A DNA stretch of 32,100 bases, from assembly GCA_012518415.1 (NCBI GenBank), contig JAAYSH010000034.1:1-32100 (forward strand). Direction: 5' to 3'. The notes below the pieces were generated by a model that was given only the letters and a program-made list of their open reading frames with translations, searched no databases and was not told the DNA's origin. Below are positions 26,829-32,100 of the stretch, piece by piece; position 1 is the first letter of the stretch; each line of letters opens with the position of its first letter. Both the position numbers and the translations under genes were made by a program. The DNA is from Erysipelotrichaceae bacterium. Lineage in GTDB: Bacteria; Bacillota_I; Bacilli_A; RFN20; CAG-826.

Positions 26829-26860
26829 AAACGTCCAAGGTTTATTAGCCTTGGATGTTT
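26829..26860 (+). terminator. Probable terminator after oppF
   Basis: AAACGTCCAAGG pairs with CCTTGGATGTTT over 12 pairs (one G-T) around an 8-base loop. Only three Ts end the stem and the following sequence is mixed A/T, so termination may be partial and the next genes could be read through. Confidence 0.6.
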
Positions 26861-26884
26861 ACTTAATTAAGGTTATTTAGATAA

Positions 26885-27319
26885 ATGTTACCAAGTACAA
26901 GAAAAAAACTTAATCAGTGGATTGCCGCAATGATTATTGCTGCAATTCTTTTTGGAGTGCTTCTTTTAGTTGCGAGCTTAAACCGAGAATTATTTGACGT
27001 CCGACTTTTTTCTGATGTGTCATTTATATCGGGTGTAATTTTGTTAGGAATGACAACAATTGTTTTAATTGGTAATAAGGGGACGTTTGATGTTATTCAA
27101 TATGGCTTCTCAAAGTTTTGGCACTATATTAGAATTCCAAGAAAAGATGAACGCGGTAACAAAGAAGCAGAAAAAGCTCACTTTAAAGATGCCTATGAGT
27201 ATATGGAATACAAAGAGGAAAAACGGCGTGCAAAACCAGCATATTTTTTACCTTACTATGTAATCGGATTAATTATTACTGTCATTGGGATAGTTTTAAG
27301 TTTTGTCGCTGTGGCTTAA
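26885..27319 (+). CDS. DUF3899-like small membrane protein
   Basis: A 144-residue protein with three predicted transmembrane helices: about 12-32, 42-62 and 120-142. The segment NKGTFDVIQYGFSKFW (64-79) after the second helix resembles the G-x-F-D-x-x-x-Y-G/S motif of the DUF3899 family of Firmicutes. A charged cytoplasmic loop of about 40 residues (KDERGNKEAEKAHF and beyond) precedes the last helix. Function is unknown. A weak AAGG lies 12 bases before the ATG. It follows the opp operon and precedes tcdA by 12 bases. Confidence 0.65.
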   Translation: MLPSTRKKLNQWIAAMIIAAILFGVLLLVASLNRELFDVRLFSDVSFISGVILLGMTTIVLIGNKGTFDVIQYGFSKFWHYIRIPRKDERGNKEAEKAHFKDAYEYMEYKEEKRRAKPAYFLPYYVIGLIITVIGIVLSFVAVA

Positions 27320-27331
27320 AAGGATAAATGC

Positions 27332-28027
27332 GTGAAAGAAGAACTACATCGATATTCATTAATAGTTGGCGAAAACGCCATTAATAAACTAAATAAATCT
27401 CATGTTGCTATTTTTGGTGTTGGTGGAGTTGGTGGCGCTGCAGTAATCGCGCTTGCCCGGGCAGGCATTGGTGAAATTAGTGTCTTTGATTTTGATGTCG
27501 TTGAAAAAAGTAATATTAACCGTCAAGTTGTTGCAAATCAATTAACTATTGGTGAAAGCAAAGTTGAAGTAATTAGAAATTTAATTAAAGAAATTAATCC
27601 TGTAATAAAAGTAAATGTACATAATATGTTTGTCAATGCGGATAACTATTTAAATATAAATTGGGATGAATTTGATTTTGTTATTGATGCTCTCGATAAT
27701 GTCAGTGCGAAACTTTTAATTATCAAACAATGTAGCGAAAACAATGTTAGAGTCATCAGCGCAATGGGAGCAGGTAATCGGCTTGACCCAAGTAAGTTAG
27801 AAATTTGTGATATATTTAAAACAAGTCATGATCCACTAGCAAAAGTAATGCGATATGAATTAAGAAAATTAGGTATTAAGAGTTTACCAGTCGCTTTTTC
27901 GAAAGAAGTAGGTGCGGTTTTTGAAAAAGGGCATCAAAACGTGGTTGGTTCATCACCCTTTGTCCCAAATGCGATGGGCCTATTACTCGCTAGTTATGTG
28001 GCGAGTGAACTAATTAAAGGGTTATAG
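27332..28027 (+). CDS. tcdA: tRNA threonylcarbamoyladenosine dehydratase
   Basis: ThiF/MoeB/HesA-like E1 family protein that uses ATP to cyclise t6A to ct6A at position 37 of tRNAs reading ANN codons. The nucleotide motif GVGGVGG is at 29-35, Asp54 and Asn61/Arg64 (VEKSNINRQ) follow, then VIDALDNVSAK (118-127), and the TcdA-specific GAGNRLDP (147-153) and IFKTSHDPLAKVMR (161-174). The C-terminal VVGSSPFVPNAMGLLLA is also typical. The length of 231 is slightly short. It starts at GTG, with AAAAGGA 8 bases upstream; an ATG four bases before is in another frame. Confidence 0.9.
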   Translation: MKEELHRYSLIVGENAINKLNKSHVAIFGVGGVGGAAVIALARAGIGEISVFDFDVVEKSNINRQVVANQLTIGESKVEVIRNLIKEINPVIKVNVHNMFVNADNYLNINWDEFDFVIDALDNVSAKLLIIKQCSENNVRVISAMGAGNRLDPSKLEICDIFKTSHDPLAKVMRYELRKLGIKSLPVAFSKEVGAVFEKGHQNVVGSSPFVPNAMGLLLASYVASELIKGL

Positions 28028-28030
28028 TTA

Positions 28031-28606
28031 ATGAAAAAAGTTGGAACAATTAAATTACATTCAAAGCGGTTAGTATTAAGAGCGCTTAAAAATGATGACT
28101 TAGATTTATACTGCATTTATCATTATTTAGATAATGATACACGGGTAAATAAATATATGCGGCCAATTCATAGTGGTATTGGAAGTAATAGTAAATTGTA
28201 TTTACAGTTAGTTACTTCTCGCTATGAGGAGCCGTATTTTTTTACTTGGGGAATTACTTTAAAAGAAAGCGATATCGTAATTGGAACGCTTGAAATATAT
28301 AATGTTAATAAACAAGCAAAACAAGGTGAAATTGGCTTTAGGCTCGCTTATGAGTTTTGGAATCATGGCTATATGAGCGAAGCGTTAGCAAGAGTCTTAG
28401 AGTTTGCTTTCAAAGAAGTCGGTTTTGCTATGATTATTGTTCATGTTAATGCCAAAAACATCGCGGCACAAAAAGTCGCTTCAAAGCAAGGGTTTGTACA
28501 TATTCATACGTATGAAGAAATCCAAACAAATACCAATACGTCCCAGATATTAAAATACGAGTTAAGTAAGCATACTTGGTTGGAACGTTTAATTAACAAC
28601 GACTAA
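28031..28606 (+). CDS. GNAT-family N-acetyltransferase (RimJ/RimL type)
   Basis: Transfers an acetyl group from acetyl-CoA to an amine. The segment HSKRLVLRALKNDDLDLY (10-27) is the typical beginning of RimJ/RimL-like enzymes. GEIGFRLAYEFWNHGYMSEA (residues about 100-119) contains the acetyl-CoA pyrophosphate loop (R/Q-x-x-G-x-G/A variant NHGYMSEA), and VNAKNIAAQKVASKQGF is the conserved C-terminal part. The length of 191 is normal. The start lies three bases after tcdA. The acceptor cannot be told. Confidence 0.88.
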   Translation: MKKVGTIKLHSKRLVLRALKNDDLDLYCIYHYLDNDTRVNKYMRPIHSGIGSNSKLYLQLVTSRYEEPYFFTWGITLKESDIVIGTLEIYNVNKQAKQGEIGFRLAYEFWNHGYMSEALARVLEFAFKEVGFAMIIVHVNAKNIAAQKVASKQGFVHIHTYEEIQTNTNTSQILKYELSKHTWLERLINND

Positions 28607-28622
28607 CAATAAATTGTATAAT
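28593..28622 (+). promoter_or_regulatory. Promoter of the GT-D-like gene
   Basis: TTAACA (28593-28598) and a perfect TATAAT (28617-28622) are spaced 18 bases apart. The predicted start of transcription (about 28629) coincides with the ATG at 28629. The -35 lies inside the end of the GNAT gene. Confidence 0.6.
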
Positions 28623-28628
28623 GATAGT

Positions 28629-29576
28629 ATGAAAAAATGGTCAGATTTTTGGAAATACATATGGAACTTTATTCGCGGTATACCGCGTGTTTTAAATTAT
28701 AAATTATTTAAAAAAGTGCCGCCATATGACCGGCTCGGTAAAAGAAAAAATATTACTTTTGAGTTTAGTGATGATTATATTAAACAAAAACTTGAAAATG
28801 GTGAACCCTTTGCGATGATTCGCTTTGGGGGAAGTGAATTAAGTGCGCTGAATAATTATGAAAAGATTCGACTTAGATTTAAAAGGAAATATAAAAAGAG
28901 CGTTAAGTATGCAATGAAAAATAATGCGGGATTTTTCCCTGCTGATGATGAGCAATTAGACTTTTACGGTCAATATATGACAAAAGAGCTCATTAATACC
29001 GATACTTTGGCAATATCTGGTCTTCATATGGAAAACTATTTTTATGAAAAATACACACCACTTGCAGCTATTATTCAAAATTGGGCGCTTGATCCTTTAC
29101 TTGGTTCTTGGACACCTTTATTAAAAGGAAAGAAGGTCTTAGTTATTTCTCCATTCGCCGAAGATATCGAAGCACAGTATAAAAAAAGACTCCTCCTCTT
29201 TCCAAATGACGAAGAAATTTTACCAGAGTTTGAACTAACGACAATTAAAGCAGTTCAATCAATTGGCAATAGTAAAGATCCAAGATATGAAACTTGGTTT
29301 GAAGCGCTTGATGCGATGAAAATAGAAATATTAACGAAAGATTTTGATATCGCTCTTGTTGGTGCGGGAGCGTATGGTTCTCCGCTTTGTTTATATATTA
29401 AAAGTTTAGGTAAGCAAGCATTGCAAACGGGTGGAGCAACCCAACTATTATTTGGTATAATAGGAAAACGATGGGAAGATCGTGACTATGTTAAAACGAA
29501 AATTAATGAACATTGGATTCGCCCAAGCGAACGACCAAGCGGATATGAAAATGTAGAAGAAGGATGCTATTGGTAG
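28629..29576 (+). CDS. GT-D fold glycosyltransferase-like protein
   Basis: A 315-residue protein. MIRFGGSELSAL (about 64-75) resembles the R-x-G-x-x-E motif of GT-D (DUF1792-type) glycosyltransferases. The C-terminal VGAGAYGSPLCLYIKSLGKQ and GGATQLLFGIIGKRW segments are typical of proteins carrying that domain, often found in surface polysaccharide loci. I prefer ATG at 28629 because TTG 28614 overlaps the TATAAT box, and the first residues (MKKWSDFWKYIWNFIRG) are amphipathic and aromatic, possibly membrane-binding. No Shine-Dalgarno site precedes either start. Next to it is a polytopic membrane protein resembling O-antigen ligases. Donor and acceptor unknown. Confidence 0.65.
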   Translation: MKKWSDFWKYIWNFIRGIPRVLNYKLFKKVPPYDRLGKRKNITFEFSDDYIKQKLENGEPFAMIRFGGSELSALNNYEKIRLRFKRKYKKSVKYAMKNNAGFFPADDEQLDFYGQYMTKELINTDTLAISGLHMENYFYEKYTPLAAIIQNWALDPLLGSWTPLLKGKKVLVISPFAEDIEAQYKKRLLLFPNDEEILPEFELTTIKAVQSIGNSKDPRYETWFEALDAMKIEILTKDFDIALVGAGAYGSPLCLYIKSLGKQALQTGGATQLLFGIIGKRWEDRDYVKTKINEHWIRPSERPSGYENVEEGCYW

Positions 29577-29577
29577 C

Positions 29578-30978
29578 ATGGAACAAACAACACAAAAAAA
29601 GAGAAATAAATTAACTAATGCAGTAACGGGTGACTTATTTGGGTTTTTACTTGCAGAGTTATTATTTTTTGTCGCCTTAGGCCTAGATCAAAGCGCGATT
29701 GTTGTAACAGTTATTGGCATTATTTTATTAATACTCGCAGTTATAACGACAATGCGCTTATATACGCTTGATGATAAAGTAAGTAAAATCCTTTTTGGCG
29801 GCGGACTGCTTTTATTTATATTTGGTGCACTTGCAGCCTTTGGGTCATATTATGGAGACCGGGATTTTTTAGGTCTATTTAGTGTTATTGCTAGTTTTAT
29901 TACCTTTTTTCTCCTTGGCTATTTAGTAACAGTTTTAGAACGACCAACGATTAGGCTCGTTATAATGGGTCTATTTCTTGGCTTAGGTGTTTTGATTTTA
30001 CTTACATTGCTTGTCAATTTATATAATTATGGATTGTTTTATTTAGCAAGATATAAAGGTAAGATCTTTTACTATGACGGTCAACCAGTCGTTATATCTA
30101 ATCAAGTGCGCTTTTTAATTGGACTTGAGTTTGTTTATGCGAATGAAGCAGTTGCAGGTTTTTATAATGGTTTACTTGCAAGTGTGTTACTGCCTACTTT
30201 ACTAACATTTAATGAGTTTGAAAAGAAATTAACTAAATGGATTTTAATCGGTTTAGGTGCGCTCGGGTTACTTGCCTTATTTATGTATCCTAATTGGTAT
30301 GCGATTTTATTTTACGGTATTTCAACACTAGCACTTTTAGTTATTAAATTTTATCCGCTCCACAAAAAATGGTTAAAACCAACATTATATGTGATCCTAG
30401 CTTTATTTGGAATCTTCGGAGTTTTAGCGATTTTTTGGGCGTTTGATGTATTTGATATATTTAAGCATCTCCCAGTGTTTAGCCGGATATTTAGCAGTGG
30501 CTATATGCTAAGATGGAAAGATGTTATACAAGGTATGACACTGTTTGGTTATAACTGGCATGGAGTATATTTACAAGACGCAACTGGTAATTTCTTATTA
30601 GATGTAATATATCAATTTGGTGCTTTTGCTTTTATTATTTTAGTTGCCTTTATCGCTTATAGTATTTGGCATGCATGCAACTATTATCAAAATAGTGATG
30701 ATCCTTTAAGTATTAAATTAATAATTATTAGTTATTTAATTACTTTATTAGTTTTAGCGTTATTTATTTATCCGTATCATCAGCGAGTAGAAACCGATAA
30801 TACAATTAGAGCGATTAACCACCATCCAATTACTAATAGCGGACCATTCCTTATTGGCTTAGTTTTAGTTGGTTATATGGTCGGCGGAACTTCAACACCA
30901 ACAAAACGCAAATCTAAAACTAGTGAACAAAAAGAAGAATTTATCGAAATGGAGGAAACTACTTATGAAGAAAAATAA
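29578..30978 (+). CDS. Polytopic membrane protein, O-antigen ligase/polymerase-like
   Basis: A 466-residue integral membrane protein with about 11-12 hydrophobic helices and a charged C-terminal tail (residues 430-466). An external loop around 310-340, with YMLRWKDVIQGMTLFG and GNFLLDVIYQFGAFAF, resembles the region before the last helices in O-antigen ligase/Wzy-like proteins, where such motifs bind lipid-linked glycan. That call rests on resemblance only. It starts one base after the GT-D-like gene, which agrees with a role in a surface glycan. GAAGGA lies 14 bases upstream. Its last 14 bases overlap the lipoprotein gene. Confidence 0.55.
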   Translation: MEQTTQKKRNKLTNAVTGDLFGFLLAELLFFVALGLDQSAIVVTVIGIILLILAVITTMRLYTLDDKVSKILFGGGLLLFIFGALAAFGSYYGDRDFLGLFSVIASFITFFLLGYLVTVLERPTIRLVIMGLFLGLGVLILLTLLVNLYNYGLFYLARYKGKIFYYDGQPVVISNQVRFLIGLEFVYANEAVAGFYNGLLASVLLPTLLTFNEFEKKLTKWILIGLGALGLLALFMYPNWYAILFYGISTLALLVIKFYPLHKKWLKPTLYVILALFGIFGVLAIFWAFDVFDIFKHLPVFSRIFSSGYMLRWKDVIQGMTLFGYNWHGVYLQDATGNFLLDVIYQFGAFAFIILVAFIAYSIWHACNYYQNSDDPLSIKLIIISYLITLLVLALFIYPYHQRVETDNTIRAINHHPITNSGPFLIGLVLVGYMVGGTSTPTKRKSKTSEQKEEFIEMEETTYEEK

Positions 30979-31927
30979 AGCCGCCCTCCTTTTAGCATCG
31001 GTATTACTTTTATCAGGATGCGGTGTCGCCTTAAATGAAATATATGATGGACCAATTTTGCAAAATCCTGACTTTGTTGATAACTACTACACACCAAAAA
31101 AAGTTTTTGATGATATTAGCCCAAAAGCAGTATTTGAATTAGATGAACACGGAGAAACAGTTACATATATCGATAGTCTTTCACTAAATCAAGATTCCGT
31201 AATTAAATTATTGATGGATGATGCGCGTTTATATAGTGAAACAATGAGTAATGAAGCACGTGATTTATTAAACGAATACTTACAAGAGTACGATAAGTAC
31301 TTAACCGATCTACATAAATATGAAAATGAGGGTGGTGTTGGTGAAAAACCACTCCAACCAAATGACATTGTTTATGGTCAACGTTATTTTAAGACGGTAA
31401 GTCTAGGAAATACTGATGAGTCATTTAGACGTGGTTATTTTTCTAAATTAACCGACGGTATTACTATGTGTGATGGCCGCGGTGCAGCGATTAGAATGCA
31501 AATAAATGAAGCGGGCATTCAGCAAAAATTTGCTAAAGAATTAACCGATTACAGTTCATTAATTTTTGCACTCCGCGGAGGCACGAATATTCCCTGGGCC
31601 GAACTAGGCGGCTTTGTTAATAAGGCACGAGTAAAAATTAATTTAGACTTTTACATTTACACACTTCAAACATACGAACTAGTCCGGTTTACATTTGAAG
31701 TAGATGTTATTAGTGATAGTGCAGGCTCGACAAGTTTAATTCATCTTAACTTAAGGAAATTACTCGAAGACCAACCCGATTTAATTTACCGGATGAGCGG
31801 GCTTGGAATTAGTTATGAATTACTTGAACACGGAGAAATTAAGCCTGATGGAGTGGACGCTAATAGTGAGTATGAATTCGCCTTAATGCTTTATGAATTC
31901 GCTCTCCCTTACTCAAGATGGAATTAA
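30965..31927 (+). CDS. Predicted lipoprotein of unknown function
   Basis: The ATG at 30965 follows GGAGG (30951-30955) by nine bases and gives a clean lipoprotein signal with lipobox LLSGC and Cys19. A longer in-frame start at 30869 would bury it and lacks an RBS. The mature protein (about 300 residues) is hydrophilic, with a helical part around 85-130 (NEARDLLNEYLQEYDKYL) and later beta-rich segments such as ARVKINLDFYIYTLQTYELV. I do not recognise the family. It overlaps the upstream membrane protein gene by 14 bases, so it is the last gene of the polysaccharide-like group. An IS element begins 17 bases after its stop. Confidence 0.8.
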   Translation: MKKNKAALLLASVLLLSGCGVALNEIYDGPILQNPDFVDNYYTPKKVFDDISPKAVFELDEHGETVTYIDSLSLNQDSVIKLLMDDARLYSETMSNEARDLLNEYLQEYDKYLTDLHKYENEGGVGEKPLQPNDIVYGQRYFKTVSLGNTDESFRRGYFSKLTDGITMCDGRGAAIRMQINEAGIQQKFAKELTDYSSLIFALRGGTNIPWAELGGFVNKARVKINLDFYIYTLQTYELVRFTFEVDVISDSAGSTSLIHLNLRKLLEDQPDLIYRMSGLGISYELLEHGEIKPDGVDANSEYEFALMLYEFALPYSRWN

Positions 31928-31988
31928 AAAAAGAGGTGCATTTTGAAGTGAACCCCATTTAGTTCACATATTAAAAAAAAGCCTAACG

Positions 31989-32022
31989 AAAGACAGGATG
32001 TCACTAAGACTTCCTGTTTTTT
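31989..32022 (+). terminator. Terminator inside the IS end
   Basis: AGACAGGA-T-GTC pairs with GAC-T-TCCTGTTT around the loop ACTAA, with one T-T mismatch, and six Ts close it. It faces into the element, so it ends transcription arriving from the lipoprotein gene and shields the transposase region from read-in. It overlaps the transposase stop codon. Confidence 0.7.
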
Positions 32023-32100
32023 ATTCGGTCAGAATTATAAAAAACAATCCATTCTTCAACGAGTTTAATGTAATGTTCAAGTGATGTGATATCATTGTTA
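32004..32100 (-). pseudogene. Partial IS3-family transposase, C-terminal end
   Basis: The minus strand from 32099 reads NNDITSLEHYIKLVEEWI, then VFYNSDRIKNRKS and a TAG (32004-32006). The pattern of an acidic helix followed by W/Y-x-x-Y-N-x-x-R-I is the conserved end of IS3/IS150 transposases, after the catalytic Glu of the DDE core. The usual end (RI..L..x-SP-x-x-[FY]R) is broken here: TAG TGA is followed in frame by HPVFR, as if stops or a small deletion had entered a segment like SLSPVFFR. Only 97 bases are in the window, so the state of the remainder is unknown. Confidence 0.65.

Larger units (their letters stand above)
31944..32100 (-). mobile_element. Right end of an IS3-family (IS150-like) element
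   Basis: The window edge cuts this element. Its outer end is TGAAGTGAACCCCATTTAG at 31944, which fits IS3/IS150-group ends that begin TGAA and carry a CCCC run about ten bases in. The first 25 bases contain a hairpin (GTGAAC/GTTCAC, 31948-31953 with 31962-31967). The transposase C-terminus reads inward on the minus strand. The other end and target duplication are outside the window. The three bases before the end are TTT. Confidence 0.7.

Noticed and set aside
30869-30964. Longer N-terminus for the last lipoprotein
   Set aside because: It lies inside the membrane protein gene in another frame, lacks an RBS and would bury the lipobox.

Overview
The window is AT-rich bacterial DNA of Firmicutes/Mollicutes type, probably a lineage near Acholeplasmatales, Izemoplasmatales or Erysipelotrichia (inference from gene content, not a phylogeny). 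The evidence is purine-rich Shine-Dalgarno sites, several short lipoboxes, a pyrophosphate-type phosphofructokinase, a full F-type ATP synthase operon, and an oligopeptide-type ABC transporter whose ATPases carry long Lys/Glu-rich coiled coils. The standard code fits, because Trp is encoded by TGG, but none of the 28 complete genes ends in TGA.

Layout. 1-2770: an FAD-dependent dehydrogenase and a CofE/F420-ligase-family protein in one transcription unit. 2771-3139: a hairpin-rich gap with a possible 34-codon ORF, leading to a lipoprotein gene (3140-3769). 3828-5882: an alpha/beta hydrolase and a purine nucleoside phosphorylase on the minus strand, convergent with the lipoprotein across a two-way terminator. 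6020-7231: glyA. 7331-14350: atpI-B-E-F-H-A-G-D-C, tightly packed. 14413-15630: PPi-dependent PFK with its own promoter and a strong terminator. 15866-17236: minus-strand aldehyde dehydrogenase. 17237-17727: a long regulatory gap with a perfect cre site. 17728-26825: oppA-B-C-D-F. 26885-31927: DUF3899-like membrane protein, TcdA, GNAT acetyltransferase, GT-D-like protein, a polytopic membrane protein resembling O-antigen ligases, and a lipoprotein. 31944-32100: one end of an IS3-family insertion sequence running out of the window.

How the genes work together. The ATP synthase c subunit has a Glu at the position of the Na+-binding Gln of Ilyobacter plus an E-T-T-x-x-Y motif, pointing to a sodium-coupled rotor of the two-carboxylate type. 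The neighbouring PFK uses pyrophosphate by motif, so this stretch deals with energy conservation. The Opp system is elaborated in every subunit: a C-terminal extension on OppA, about 370 extra extracytoplasmic residues in OppC, a smaller loop insertion in OppB, and coiled coils in OppD and OppF. Two strong hairpins between oppA and oppB probably set a high binding-protein to permease ratio, and the cre site ties the operon to carbon status.

The most unusual items are the elaborated Opp transporter, the c-subunit ion site, a CofE-family protein in a setting without other visible F420 genes, and the previously unmarked IS end at the right edge.
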